Shown here: positions 53,768-63,143 of the stretch, piece by piece | Numbering within the stretch: position 1 is the first letter of the stretch | Layout of the letters: each line of letters begins with the position of its first letter | From: Pseudomonadota bacterium | Lineage (GTDB): Bacteria; Pseudomonadota; Alphaproteobacteria; Caulobacterales; Caulobacteraceae | Direction: 5' to 3' | Assembly: GCA_023432855.1 (NCBI GenBank) | Contig: JAEZEZ010000093.1 | Location: 4,334-68,333 of the forward strand | DNA: 64,000 nucleotides | Made by a program: the position numbers and the translations under genes | The notes under the pieces: model-generated | Told to the model about the DNA's origin: nothing | Database searches by the model: none | Seen by the model: the letters and a program-made list of their open reading frames with translations, nothing else

Positions 53768-55276
53768 GTGACGCTCGGCGTAAGACTGGAACTTCGGCAG
53801 GGCCAGGGCCTGGTCATCACGCCGCAGCTGCAGCAGGCCATCAAGCTGCTGCAGCTGTCGAACCTCGAGATCGAGGCCTACGTCGAGGCTGAACTCGAGC
53901 GCAATCCCCTCCTGCAACGCGACGAAAGCGACAACGAGACCCAGGCCGAGCCCGTCGAGAACGCGCCGGAAGGCCGGGAGCTGGAACTCAGCGGCGACGA
54001 CGCCGGGAGCGCGCGCGAGGCCGTGGACGCGCGGGAGGACGATCTCTACGGCGACGCCTCGCCTGCCGACCGCGCCGCCGACGCCGCCTCGGACGGCGCC
54101 GAGGCGGGCGGCGCCATCGACTGGAGCCGGGCAGGCAAAGGCGGATCCCTCGAGGCGGACGGCGACATCTTCGAGCGGCTCTCGTCGCGGGAGAAGACGC
54201 TGACGGAGCACCTGACGGAGCAGGCCGCCATGGCCGGCTTCACCACCGCCGATCACGCCATTGCGCTGTCGCTGATCGACGGCGTCGACGAGGGGGGATA
54301 CCTGCGCGTTTCGTGCGAGGAGATCGCCGAGCGCATGGGCTGTCCGCCGGAGCGCGTGGAAGGCGTGCTTTCGCGCTGCCAGGGGTTCGAGCCGACAGGC
54401 GTGATGGCCCGCAGCGTCCCGGAATGCCTGGCGCTGCAGCTGAAGGAGCGCAATCGCTACGATCCCGCGATGGCCGCCCTGCTCGACCGGCTCGACCTGC
54501 TCGCGCGGCGCGACCTCGCGGCCCTGCGCAAGGCTTGCGGCGTGGACGAGGAAGACCTGCGCGAGATGATCGCCGAGCTGCGCGCGCTGACGCCGCGCCC
54601 GGGCGCGGCCTTCGGCGCCGAAGCCGTGCAGGCCATCGCCCCCGACGTCTTCGTTCGCGATGACCCGGCCGGGGGCTGGCGCATCGACCTGAACGCAGAC
54701 ACCCTTCCCAAGCTGCTGATCGACCAGCGCTATCACGCCAGGGTCGCGTCCGCGGCTCGCAGCGAGACGGAGAAGGCTTTCGTTTCCGAGTGCCTGGCCT
54801 CCGCCAACTGGCTGGTGAAGAGTCTCGACCAGCGCGCGCGGACCATCCTGAAAGTGGCCTCGGAGATCGTGCGCCAGCAGGACGCCTTCCTGGTGTTCGG
54901 GGTGGAGCACCTCCGGCCGCTCAACCTCAAGACCGTCGCCGACGCCATCGGCATGCACGAGTCGACGGTCAGCCGGGTGACGTCCAACAAGTACCTGATG
55001 ACCCCGCGCGGCATGTTCGAGCTGAAGTTCTTCTTCACCTCCGCCATCGCCGCCACGGACGGGGGCGCGGCCCACTCCGCCGAGAGCGTCCGCCACAAGA
55101 TCAAACAGCTGATCGAAGCCGAGGCGCGCGACGCCGACGTGCTTTCGGACGACCGCATCGTGGAAATCCTGAAGGAAGCGGGCGTCGACATCGCCCGCCG
55201 CACCGTGGCGAAATACCGGGAGGCGCTGCGCATACCCTCCTCGGTCGAGCGGCGACGTCTCCTCAAGGCCGGCTGA
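53768..55276 (+). CDS. rpoN: RNA polymerase sigma-54 factor
   Basis: This is a 502-aa alternative sigma factor for nitrogen, flagellar and stalk genes. Region I has LELRQGQGLVITPQLQQAIKLLQLS, followed by an acidic region II, a core-binding domain, an HTH (HESTVSRVTSNKYLMTP) and the RpoN box ARRTVAKYRE near the end. I chose GTG at 53768 because the family begins about four residues before RLELRQGQ; the open frame runs 141 nt further upstream. Confidence 0.96.
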   Translation: MTLGVRLELRQGQGLVITPQLQQAIKLLQLSNLEIEAYVEAELERNPLLQRDESDNETQAEPVENAPEGRELELSGDDAGSAREAVDAREDDLYGDASPADRAADAASDGAEAGGAIDWSRAGKGGSLEADGDIFERLSSREKTLTEHLTEQAAMAGFTTADHAIALSLIDGVDEGGYLRVSCEEIAERMGCPPERVEGVLSRCQGFEPTGVMARSVPECLALQLKERNRYDPAMAALLDRLDLLARRDLAALRKACGVDEEDLREMIAELRALTPRPGAAFGAEAVQAIAPDVFVRDDPAGGWRIDLNADTLPKLLIDQRYHARVASAARSETEKAFVSECLASANWLVKSLDQRARTILKVASEIVRQQDAFLVFGVEHLRPLNLKTVADAIGMHESTVSRVTSNKYLMTPRGMFELKFFFTSAIAATDGGAAHSAESVRHKIKQLIEAEARDADVLSDDRIVEILKEAGVDIARRTVAKYREALRIPSSVERRRLLKAG

Positions 55277-55345
55277 CGGCCCCGCCGGACCCGGCGCGCC
55301 GTACGCGCCGGTCGTTGACGAGCCCGTGATTTCGCCGGTGGATTC

Positions 55346-55374
55346 TTGACACCTTTCGCCGGGCGGCGCGTTCT
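55346..55374 (+). promoter_or_regulatory. Possible hpf promoter
   Basis: A perfect TTGACA (55346-55351) stands 17 nt before CGTTCT (55369-55374), a poor -10. If used, transcription would begin at or very near the hpf start codon, giving a leaderless mRNA. The only candidate ribosome site, AGGGG, is 1 nt from the ATG. Confidence 0.25.
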
Positions 55375-55380
55375 AGGGGC

Positions 55381-56010
55381 ATGCAAGTCCAAGTCAGCGG
55401 CAAGCACGTGGATGTGGGCGACGCGTTACGCTCGCGCATCATCGGCGAACTCTCCCAGGGCATCGAGAAGTACTTCGATCGCGGCGGCATCACCGCCGAG
55501 GTGGTGGTCTCACGCGAAGGCCGGGATTTCAGGGTGGACGCGGTCGTCAAACTGGCCTCAGGCCAGCAGATCGTCAGCCACAGCAACGGCGCCGACGCCC
55601 ATGCGGCCTTCGACGGCGCCCTCGACAAGGTGGAGAAGCGGGTAAGGCGCTACAAGCGCCGGCTCAAGGATCACCACATCAACACCGGCGCCGGCCGCGA
55701 GGCCGAGATCGTCCCGATGACAATTCTCCGCTCTCCGGAGGCGGTCGAGGACGAGGACTTCGGCGAGGCCGGCCGCCCCGACGAAGCCCCGCCGACGGCC
55801 ATGGTGATCGCGGAAACCGAGAGGCCGGTGCGCACCATGACGGTCGGCATGGCGGTGCTCGAACTGGATCTCACGGATTATCCTGTGGTCCTTTTCAAGA
55901 ACGCGGCCCACGGCGGAATTTCGGTGGTATACCGCCGCCCCGATGGCAACATCGGCTGGATCGATCCTCAACGGACACGTTCAGCCAATGGTCACGGTTC
56001 GGACGCATAG
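55381..56010 (+). CDS. hpf: Long-form ribosome hibernation promoting factor
   Basis: This is a 209-aa protein that dimerises idle ribosomes. The N-domain (residues 1-105: VQVSGKHVDVGDALRSRI, AHAAFDGALDKVEKRVRRYKRRLKDH) binds the 30S decoding region. The C-terminal domain (residues 145-205: MTVGMAVLELDLTDYPVVLFKNA, VVYRRPDGNIGWIDP) drives dimer formation and marks the long form. It lies between rpoN and ptsN, the usual order. Confidence 0.94.
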   Translation: MQVQVSGKHVDVGDALRSRIIGELSQGIEKYFDRGGITAEVVVSREGRDFRVDAVVKLASGQQIVSHSNGADAHAAFDGALDKVEKRVRRYKRRLKDHHINTGAGREAEIVPMTILRSPEAVEDEDFGEAGRPDEAPPTAMVIAETERPVRTMTVGMAVLELDLTDYPVVLFKNAAHGGISVVYRRPDGNIGWIDPQRTRSANGHGSDA

Positions 56011-56084
56011 TTGAGCGAGAACGCCGTCGCCGTTCGATCCGCGCCGCGGGTCGAACGGCGGGCGTACGCCATTCCGGGGGCAGT

Positions 56085-56549
56085 ATGGAAACTGGCGATT
56101 TGTTGCAGCGGGAAGCGGTCGCCACCCGCATCGGCGCCAGCTCAAAACGGGCCGCCCTCGCGGCGGTCGCCGAGATCGCCGCCCGGCGCCTCAAGCAGCC
56201 CACCCCGAAGATCCTCAACGGCCTGATCGAGCGTGAGCGTCACGGCTCGACCGGTATCGGCCAGGGCGTCGCGGTCCCGCACGCCCATGTCGAAGGGCTG
56301 GACCGGCCCGTGGGGGTGTTTGTGAAACTGGAGACCCCGGTCAATTTCGACGCGGTCGACGAACGCCCCGTCGACCTGATCTTCGCGCTGTTTGCGCCTA
56401 AGGACGCAGGCGTCGATCACCTCCGCGCTCTCGCGCGGGTCTCGCGGCTGCTTCGTCAGGGAGAGCTTCGCGAACAGCTTCGGCAGGCGCGCACGCCGGA
56501 TGCGATGTACGCATTGCTCGTCCGGGAACCGGAGTCGAACGCGGCCTGA
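56085..56549 (+). CDS. ptsN: PTS IIA-like nitrogen regulatory protein
   Basis: This is a 154-aa EIIA-Ntr protein. The phosphorylated residue is His66 in GIGQGVAVPHAHV. VDLIFALFAPKDAGVDHLRALARVSRLL is split across conserved helices. It is the output of the nitrogen PTS and regulates potassium and stress responses. It follows hpf in the rpoN locus by 74 bp. Confidence 0.94.
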   Translation: METGDLLQREAVATRIGASSKRAALAAVAEIAARRLKQPTPKILNGLIERERHGSTGIGQGVAVPHAHVEGLDRPVGVFVKLETPVNFDAVDERPVDLIFALFAPKDAGVDHLRALARVSRLLRQGELREQLRQARTPDAMYALLVREPESNAA

Positions 56550-56557
56550 GCCGCGTC

Positions 56558-56812
56558 TCAGTGTACGGAGACGGGCACCAGTTCGTGGGCTGCGGCCGCG
56601 GCGAAGGCCGATTTCTTGTCGATGAGCACCGCGAGGCGCTCGCCGTCCGCGCTGTGGACGGCGTACAGGATCTGATCCGGGTCGAGAGGGATCCCCTCCA
56701 CGGCCTCGACCGTCGCGCCCGCCAGGACTTCCTTGGCCTTGATTTCTCGCACGTACACGAGGTCGGGAGCGCCCAGGGCCTTGAAGTCTTCTCGTGTCAA
56801 AAGCGGCGTCAT
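56558..56812 (-). CDS. DUF1150-family small protein
   Basis: This is an 84-aa protein: FKALGAPDLVYVREIKA, LDPDQILYAVHSADGERLAVL and AFAAAAAHELVPVSVH match DUF1150, a family of unknown function found mostly in Alphaproteobacteria and usually next to an Hsp20 gene, as here. It lies 43 bp downstream of the second hsp20 on the same strand and is probably co-transcribed and heat-regulated. Confidence 0.88.
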   Translation of the reverse strand: MTPLLTREDFKALGAPDLVYVREIKAKEVLAGATVEAVEGIPLDPDQILYAVHSADGERLAVLIDKKSAFAAAAAHELVPVSVH

Positions 56813-56855
56813 TCGACCACCTCCTGAATTACCAACGCCCGATTCCGGCGACGGT

Positions 56856-57266
56856 TCACCCGTCCGTCCTGATCGGGATACGCTTGACCGCCTGAGCTGC
56901 TTCCGGCCGCTCGAGTTCGATATGCAGCAGCCCGTGATCGAGAGCCGCTGACTTCACCTCGAGGCCGTCGGCCAGAACGAAGGCCCTGGTGAACCCCCGC
57001 GCCGCGATCCCGCGATGAAGGTAGGTCCGCTCTTCCGAAGTGCGTTCGCCGGCGATCACCAACTGCCGCCCTTCGAGGTGAATGGAGAGCTGATCGGCGG
57101 TAAACCCTGCCACCGCGAGGGTGATCCGCACGCGGTTTTCGCCGATATCCTCGACGTTGTACGGCGGATAGCTCTCGGCCGCGGCCTTGGCCGCGCGCTC
57201 GATCATTGCGCGGGTGTGATCGAAGCCCAGCAGGAAGGGGCTGTCGAAAAGCACGCTTCGGTTCAT
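56856..57266 (-). CDS. Second small heat-shock protein Hsp20
   Basis: This is a 136-aa alpha-crystallin protein opening MNRSVLFDSPFLLGFDHTRAM. The domain has YNVEDIGENRVRITLAVAGF and DHGLLHIELERPEA, with a short C-terminal RIPIR in place of an I-x-I motif. It is diverged from the Hsp20 at 23978-24442. The ATG at 57266 has AGGG 8 nt upstream, sequestered in a ROSE-like hairpin. DUF1150 follows. Confidence 0.93.
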   Translation of the reverse strand: MNRSVLFDSPFLLGFDHTRAMIERAAKAAAESYPPYNVEDIGENRVRITLAVAGFTADQLSIHLEGRQLVIAGERTSEERTYLHRGIAARGFTRAFVLADGLEVKSAALDHGLLHIELERPEAAQAVKRIPIRTDG

Positions 57267-57345
57267 GGCCAAGCCCTCGTAAAGCGACTTGCAGGACCCG
57301 GATCCCGGCCCGCCCATTGGCGGCGCGGACCGTCCGGGCCCACCG
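57267..57345 (-). promoter_or_regulatory. ROSE-like RNA thermometer upstream of the second hsp20
   Basis: In the mRNA AAGUCGCUU (57282-57290) can pair with GAGGGCUU (57271-57278) if the G of the UCGCU motif is left bulged, hiding the ribosome site just before the AUG. This is the ROSE pattern (UYGCU) in a shorter form. CTTGAA (57372-57377 on the minus strand) could be an RpoH -35, but the -10 is weak. Confidence 0.65.
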
Positions 57346-57380
57346 CTTATTTGTGAACGAGGATAAGCTGGTTCAAGCGC

Positions 57381-60155
57381 TCATCGGCCGGCGCCGGCGG
57401 ACGCGCCGGCAAGTGTCCGGTCCGGGGCTTTTCGGTCCGCCGGTTCGAGGATCCGCGCAAGACGTTCACGCACCCTCGACAACCGGTCTGCATCCCGGAC
57501 CTTTTCACCGCTGGTTTCATCCCGGACGTAGAAGGCGTCTACGGCGCGGGTCCCGTAGCTGTCGATATGGGCGGACTGGATAGACAGGCCTTCTTCGGCC
57601 AGCGCCAGCGCGAGATCGGCGAGCAGGCCGGGGCGGTCACGGCCGGATACCTCGATGATGGTGGCGGCCGCAGTCGCCTCGTTGTCGACGCTCACCCGCG
57701 GCGTGATCTCGAAGGACGCAGCTCGCCGGGACACCCGCGCGTCCGGCGGCCGGCGCAGGGCGGGCTCGCCTCGCGCAGCCGCTTCGAGGGCTCGACGCGC
57801 TTTCTCGAGGTCCTCGGCGTGCCGTGCGCCAAACGGCTCGCCTGCGGCATCCTGGACATAGAAGACATCCAGGGCCTGACCGCCGGCGGAGGTGAACACG
57901 CGCGCGCCGACGACATCGGCCCCGCTGGCCGCCAGGGCGGCCGCCATGTCGGCGAACAGCTTCGGTCTGTCCGCCGCCGCGACGGTCAGTTCCGCTGCGT
58001 TGCGGTCCGGCCGCAGCCGCGCTTCCGCCGCCGCCTTCCCGGCCGCCATCCGGCCGGCGAGGGCGGCGTGCCGCACCTGGTCTTCCGTCCCGAAAGCCGT
58101 GAAGTAGGCGTCTTCCATGGCCTCGGCCCAGCTCTCGGCGACGGGGCTGGCTCCGGCGAGCCTCTCCCGGGCCGATCGCGCCTCGGACTCGAGCTGGCTG
58201 CGGAACGCCGACGCGGCGTCCGAGCCGCGCCCCCCACGGAAGGCTGCTTCGGTCGCCGCGAACAGCTCGCGCATGAGCTGCCCCTTCCAGCCGTTCCAGA
58301 CTCCGGGCCCCACCGCCCTGATGTCGGCCACCGTCAGCACCAGCAGCAGGCGCAGCCGTTCCGGATCGCCCACGATCCGGGCGAAGCTGGCGACCGTGTC
58401 CGGATCGGAAATGTCCCGCTTCTGGGCGTAATCGCTGAAGACGAGGTGGTGGCGCACGAGCCAGGCCACCTGCTCGGCCTTTGCGCGGGGCAGCCCGAGC
58501 CTTTCACACGCCCTCCGCGCGGCGATCGAACCATCGTCCTCCTGGCCGCGCGTCCCGCCCTTGCCGGTGTCATGCAGCAGCATGGCGAGGAACAGGGCTT
58601 CCCGGTCGGCGATGGTCGGCATCACGGCCGAGGACAGCGGGTGCTCGTCAGAAAGCGCGCCCTGCTGGATGTCGTTGAGGATTCCTACCGCCCGGAGCGT
58701 GTGCTCATCGACGGTGTAGTGATGGTACATGTTGAGCTGCGTCTGGCCCACCACACGCCCGAATTCCGGCAGGAACCGCCCGAGCAGCCCGGTCTCGTTC
58801 ATCAGCGTCAGGATCCGGTAGGGCTGGCGGCCATGCGCGAGGACGTCGAGGAATGCGCGGGTCGCCTCGGGGTCACGGCGCAGTCGCGGCGTAACCAGCG
58901 CAAGCCGCCGGGTCACCGCGGTGAAGGCGTCGGGGTGCAGGTCCAGACCATGGCGGTCGGCTGTCCGGAACAGCCTCAGGAGGTTGGCGGGGTCGCGGTC
59001 GAACAGGCCGGGATCGTCGATCCCCAACCGTCCTCCCTCGGCGAAGAAGCCTTCCACGTCCAGTTTCCTGCGACGGGGACGACGCCCCGGAATCCATCGT
59101 GTCAGGCCCCGGGGGGCCTTGACGTGGTCAGCCTCCAGCTTGGCGCAGAAGGCCCGGGTGAGCCCGCCGACATCCTTGGCCGTCAGGAAGTAGCGCCGCA
59201 TGAAGCGTTCAACGGCCGCCTCCCCCGCCGTGTCCCGATATCCCATGCGGCTGGCGACTTCGGCCTGCACGTCGAAGGTCAGCCTCTCCTCGGCCCGGCC
59301 GACCGTGAGATGCAGCCAGATACGCACCGACCAGAGGAAGTCGAAGGCCTGCTCGACCCCGCGCTGCTCCTTCGCCGTCAGCATCCCGGCCAGCGCACGC
59401 TGGCCCAGGACGCTCTCGGGCGCCAGCGACCGCGCGATCCAGAAGAGGGTGTTCAGGTCACGAAGACCGCCCTTCCCGTCCTTTACGTTCGGCTCCACGC
59501 GGTAGCGCGAGGCGCCCGACTTCTCATGACGGACGTCGCGCTCCGCGAGCTTGGCGGCGATGAACGAGCGGGGATCGGCGCGACGCACGTCCCTGCGGAA
59601 ACGCTGGAGAAAGGCGTCGGCCAGCGCCAGGTCGCCCGCGACCGGCCGCGCCTCGAGCAGCGTCGTGCGGACGGTCATGTCCCGGCGCGCCAGCCCTATG
59701 GATTCGTCCAGGGTGCGGGAAGACCAGCCTACCTTGAGACCAAGGTCCCACAGGACGTAGAGCATGAACTCGGTGACGATCTCCGCTCTCGCCGTGCGCT
59801 TGGAGGGACGCAGGAACAGCAGGTCGAGATCCGAGAAGGGCGCAAGCACGCCGCGGCCGTAGCCGCCGACCGCCAGGACGGCGAGCCGCTCGCGCTCGGT
59901 GGGCCCGGACGGCCCTGCAATCTCCTCGTTGGCGTATAGCCACAGGGCTTCGACCACCGCGTCTGCGGCCTCGGCGTAGAGCCGAGCCACCTCCACGCCT
60001 CCGGCGCTGGCTTCCAGCCTGGAGCGGGCCCGGGCCCGCCCGGCCTGGAACGCCTCGCGCAGGACGTCGACGACGATCGCCCGGCGCGCCAGGTCATCCG
60101 CCGCGCCCTCGGCGCGCGTGCGGAGGCGGTCAACAAGAGCGGGCGACGTCGACAT
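57381..60155 (-). CDS. glnD: Bifunctional PII uridylyltransferase/uridylyl-removing enzyme
   Basis: This is a 924-aa nitrogen sensor. The nucleotidyltransferase domain has VGGYGRGVLAPFSDLDLLFL, the HD domain has LFLAMLLHDTGKG and VRHHLVFSDYA, and two C-terminal ACT domains follow (TVAAADRPKLFADMAAAL and VSGRDRPGLLADLALAL), which sense glutamine. It uridylylates PII proteins under nitrogen limitation. It is 91 bp downstream of mutS. Confidence 0.96.
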   Translation of the reverse strand: MSTSPALVDRLRTRAEGAADDLARRAIVVDVLREAFQAGRARARSRLEASAGGVEVARLYAEAADAVVEALWLYANEEIAGPSGPTERERLAVLAVGGYGRGVLAPFSDLDLLFLRPSKRTARAEIVTEFMLYVLWDLGLKVGWSSRTLDESIGLARRDMTVRTTLLEARPVAGDLALADAFLQRFRRDVRRADPRSFIAAKLAERDVRHEKSGASRYRVEPNVKDGKGGLRDLNTLFWIARSLAPESVLGQRALAGMLTAKEQRGVEQAFDFLWSVRIWLHLTVGRAEERLTFDVQAEVASRMGYRDTAGEAAVERFMRRYFLTAKDVGGLTRAFCAKLEADHVKAPRGLTRWIPGRRPRRRKLDVEGFFAEGGRLGIDDPGLFDRDPANLLRLFRTADRHGLDLHPDAFTAVTRRLALVTPRLRRDPEATRAFLDVLAHGRQPYRILTLMNETGLLGRFLPEFGRVVGQTQLNMYHHYTVDEHTLRAVGILNDIQQGALSDEHPLSSAVMPTIADREALFLAMLLHDTGKGGTRGQEDDGSIAARRACERLGLPRAKAEQVAWLVRHHLVFSDYAQKRDISDPDTVASFARIVGDPERLRLLLVLTVADIRAVGPGVWNGWKGQLMRELFAATEAAFRGGRGSDAASAFRSQLESEARSARERLAGASPVAESWAEAMEDAYFTAFGTEDQVRHAALAGRMAAGKAAAEARLRPDRNAAELTVAAADRPKLFADMAAALAASGADVVGARVFTSAGGQALDVFYVQDAAGEPFGARHAEDLEKARRALEAAARGEPALRRPPDARVSRRAASFEITPRVSVDNEATAAATIIEVSGRDRPGLLADLALALAEEGLSIQSAHIDSYGTRAVDAFYVRDETSGEKVRDADRLSRVRERLARILEPADRKAPDRTLAGASAGAGR

Positions 60156-60246
60156 GGGCCATATCTAATGCCGCGCGAGCGTTTTCCTCACCCCCTGAAA
60201 CGGGGTTGCCGGCGCCCCCGGGGAAATGCGCGCCGGGGCGGGACCG

Positions 60247-62934
60247 CTAGGGCAGGAGGCTCTTCAACCGATAGAGCGCCTCGAGGGCTTCCCTGGGCGT
60301 CAGATCATCGGGATCCAGCTCCGCCAGCGCGCGGTCGGCGGGTGAAGGCTCGACCACCATGGGCTGCGGTGCGGCGACAGCGAACAACGGAAGCTCGTCA
60401 AGGCGGGCGGGCGCGGCCCTCTCGCTTTCGAGCCGCTCCAGGACTTCGCGCGCGCGCGCCACCACGGGCGCGGGAACGCCAGCCAGCTTCGCCACCTGCA
60501 CGCCGTAGCTGCGGTCCGCGGCGCCTGGCGCGGCCTCGTGCAGGAAGACCAGCTCGCCATTCCACTCGCGCGCCCGCATGGACAGGTTGCAGACGTGGTC
60601 CAGGCGCTCTTCGAGCTTCGCCAGCTCGTGATAGTGGGTGGCGAACAGGGTCCGGGTCCGGTTCGCGTCGTGCAGGGCCTCAGCGCAAGCCCAGGCGATG
60701 GCGAGGCCGTCATAGGTCGCGGTGCCGCGCCCGATCTCATCCAGCACCACCATCGAGCGTTCGGTCGCCTGCACGAGGATGGCGGCGGTTTCGACCATTT
60801 CCATCATGAAGGTCGATCGGCCGCGGGCCAGGTCGTCGCCGGCGCCGACGCGGCTGAACAGGCGGTCGACCACGCCGAGCTTCATGGATCGGGCCGGCAC
60901 GAAACACCCGGCCTGGGCCAGCACGGCGAGCAGCGCGTTCTGGCGCAGGAACGTCGACTTGCCCGCCATGTTCGGGCCGGTGACGATCGCGAGCCGCGCA
61001 CAGCTTTCGCCGGAAGCGTCCAGGCTGCAGTCATTCGGCGTGAAGGCCTGTCCCTCGCGCTTCACGGCCGCTTCGACGACCGGGTGGCGTCCCCCCTCGA
61101 CGCAGAAGACGGTCGATCGGTCGACCACGGGCCGGGCGCAGCCGCCTTCTTCCGCCCACTCGGCCAGGGCGGCGGCCACATCGATCACCGCCAGGGCGTC
61201 GGCGGCGGCCTGTATCTCGGGCGCCAGGTCGGCCGCGCGCGCGCGCAGGAGCTCGAAGGTTTCGATCTCCATGGCCAGCGCCCGCTCTCCGGCCTGGGCG
61301 ATCCGGGCGTCGAGGTCCGCCAGTTCGACCGTGGTGAACCGGGTCTGGTTGGCCAGGGTCTGCCGGTGGATGAAGGTCGCGTTCAGCGGAGGCTTCATCA
61401 GCGGCTCGGCGTGCCGGGCAGTGGTCTCGAGGAAATAGCCCAGAACGGCGTTGTGCTTGACCTTCAGCGGCGCGCCGCTCTCGGCCTGGAGCCTGGACTC
61501 CAGGGCCGCGATGATGCGGCGGCTATCGTCACGCAGGGCGCGGGCCTCGTCGAGTTCGGGGCGGAACCCGGAAGCCACGAACCCCCCGTCCCTTGCGTTC
61601 AGCGGAAGGTTCTCGCCCAGCCCGGCGTGAAGCTCCTCCAGCAGCGCCGCCAGGTCCTTGCGCGGAGTCAGGGAGACCAGGGCCTGACTCAGTCCCAGCG
61701 GCGGTCCCGCGAGCGGCTCCCTGGCCGCGCTGAACAGCTCCACCAGCTCCAGCCCCGTGGCCAGGGCGGTCCGCAAGGCGCCGAGATCGCGCGGCCCCCC
61801 GCGGCCGAGGGCCAGACGCGAGAGGGCGCGGGCCATGTCGCCGGCGCCTTTCAACCGCTCGCGGACGTCGCGTCTCAGGCTTCGCCGCTCGAGCAGCCAG
61901 GCGATCGCATCAAGGCGCTGGTCGATGGCGTCGGCATCCAGCAGCGGCCTGGAGAGCCGCGACGCCAGTTCCCGCGCCCCGCCGGCCGTAACGGTCCGAT
62001 CGATGCAGGCGAGCAGCGATCCTTCGCGGCCGCCCGACTGGGCCCGCTCGATCTCCAGGCTCGACCGGGTGGCGGGGTCGATGGCCATGAACTCCGCTTC
62101 GCCGGCGCGGCGCGGCGGCTTCAGCGCCGGCCGTTTTCCCGGCTGTGTCGTTTCGACGTAGGCCGCGATCAGGCCGAGCGCCGAAAGCTCCGCAGGCGCG
62201 AACTCGCCGAAACCATCGAGCGTGTCGACGCCGTAGAGTCGCCGGATACGCGCCTCGGCCGCCGAAGGCTCCGCGAGGGCGGCGGCCATGGGCTGGACGG
62301 CGCCGCCGGCGGTCTTGAGGGCGGCGGCGACGAGTTCGTCGGCGAACAGCCTGTCGGCGGCGAGGGTCTCGGACGGGCGCAGGGCGGACAGGGCGGCGGC
62401 CAGGTCTTCGCGGCCGATCAGCAGGCTCTCGACCTCCCCGGTGGAAAGCTCGACCGAGGCGATGGCGGCGCGGCCCTGGCGGACGGTCACGGCCGCCAGC
62501 CGGTTGGAGCCCCGCGCGTCGAGCAGGCCGTCGTCGGTGATCGTGCCGGGAGTCACGACGCGGACGACCTCGCGGCGGACCACCGCCTTGGAGCCGCGCT
62601 TGCGCGCCTCGGCGGGGTCTTCCATCTGCTCGCAGACCGCGACCTTCACCCCCTGGCGCACCAGTTTGGCGATATAGGCTTCCGCCGCGTGCACCGGGAC
62701 GCCGGCCATCGGAATGTCGCCGCCCGCGTGCTTGCCACGCTTGGTCAGGGCGACCCCGAGCAGGTCCGCCGCCCGCACGGCGTCCTCGAAGAACAGCTCG
62801 TAGAAATCCCCCATGCGGAAGAACAGCAGGGCGTCCGGCTGGCTCTGCTTGGCCGCGAAGAACTGCGCCATCACCGGCGTCGCGTCCGGCGGGACGGCCG
62901 GTGCGGTCGCTGCTGGGGCGGCGGGTGCGTTCAT
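60247..62934 (-). CDS. mutS: DNA mismatch repair protein MutS
   Basis: This is an 895-aa mismatch-binding ATPase. The N-terminal mismatch loop is LLFFRMGDFYELFFEDA with the conserved Phe, followed by GIPM-like DIPMAGVPVHAAEAYI. The ATPase has TGPNMAGKSTFLRQNALL, the Walker B VVLDEIGRGTATYDG and THYHELAKLE. A short Ala/Pro-rich N-terminal extension (about 20 residues) is unusual but harmless. It is divergent from the malic enzyme gene. Confidence 0.97.
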   Translation of the reverse strand: MNAPAAPAATAPAVPPDATPVMAQFFAAKQSQPDALLFFRMGDFYELFFEDAVRAADLLGVALTKRGKHAGGDIPMAGVPVHAAEAYIAKLVRQGVKVAVCEQMEDPAEARKRGSKAVVRREVVRVVTPGTITDDGLLDARGSNRLAAVTVRQGRAAIASVELSTGEVESLLIGREDLAAALSALRPSETLAADRLFADELVAAALKTAGGAVQPMAAALAEPSAAEARIRRLYGVDTLDGFGEFAPAELSALGLIAAYVETTQPGKRPALKPPRRAGEAEFMAIDPATRSSLEIERAQSGGREGSLLACIDRTVTAGGARELASRLSRPLLDADAIDQRLDAIAWLLERRSLRRDVRERLKGAGDMARALSRLALGRGGPRDLGALRTALATGLELVELFSAAREPLAGPPLGLSQALVSLTPRKDLAALLEELHAGLGENLPLNARDGGFVASGFRPELDEARALRDDSRRIIAALESRLQAESGAPLKVKHNAVLGYFLETTARHAEPLMKPPLNATFIHRQTLANQTRFTTVELADLDARIAQAGERALAMEIETFELLRARAADLAPEIQAAADALAVIDVAAALAEWAEEGGCARPVVDRSTVFCVEGGRHPVVEAAVKREGQAFTPNDCSLDASGESCARLAIVTGPNMAGKSTFLRQNALLAVLAQAGCFVPARSMKLGVVDRLFSRVGAGDDLARGRSTFMMEMVETAAILVQATERSMVVLDEIGRGTATYDGLAIAWACAEALHDANRTRTLFATHYHELAKLEERLDHVCNLSMRAREWNGELVFLHEAAPGAADRSYGVQVAKLAGVPAPVVARAREVLERLESERAAPARLDELPLFAVAAPQPMVVEPSPADRALAELDPDDLTPREALEALYRLKSLLP

Positions 62935-63143
62935 GGGGCTTCGGGATTCGGCGGAATAGCGGGTCCGCGAGTTTCGCCCGCCCGCACCGGGCGCTCAACC
63001 CGCCTGCGGAATTGTCCACAGGAGCGCCCACGGCTTTGAGGTCGCATCGGCGGCGCCCGCCCGGCCAATCGCGTCGGTTGTTCCGGCCAACCGCCGGGGC
63101 TAAAGCTTGCCTCTCTCCCCACCCCCGGCGCCCGGATTCCCTG

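Noticed and set aside
63012..63020. TTGTCCACA between mutS and maeB, like a DnaA box.
   Set aside because: It is a single near-match with no cluster and no AT-rich unwinding element around it, so not evidence of a replication origin.
57567..63039. Two plus-strand open frames of about 790 and 830 codons, at 57567-59939 and 60538-63039.
   Set aside because: They are antisense to glnD and mutS, have no recognisable domains and show the His/Arg/Gly-rich composition typical of a shadow frame.
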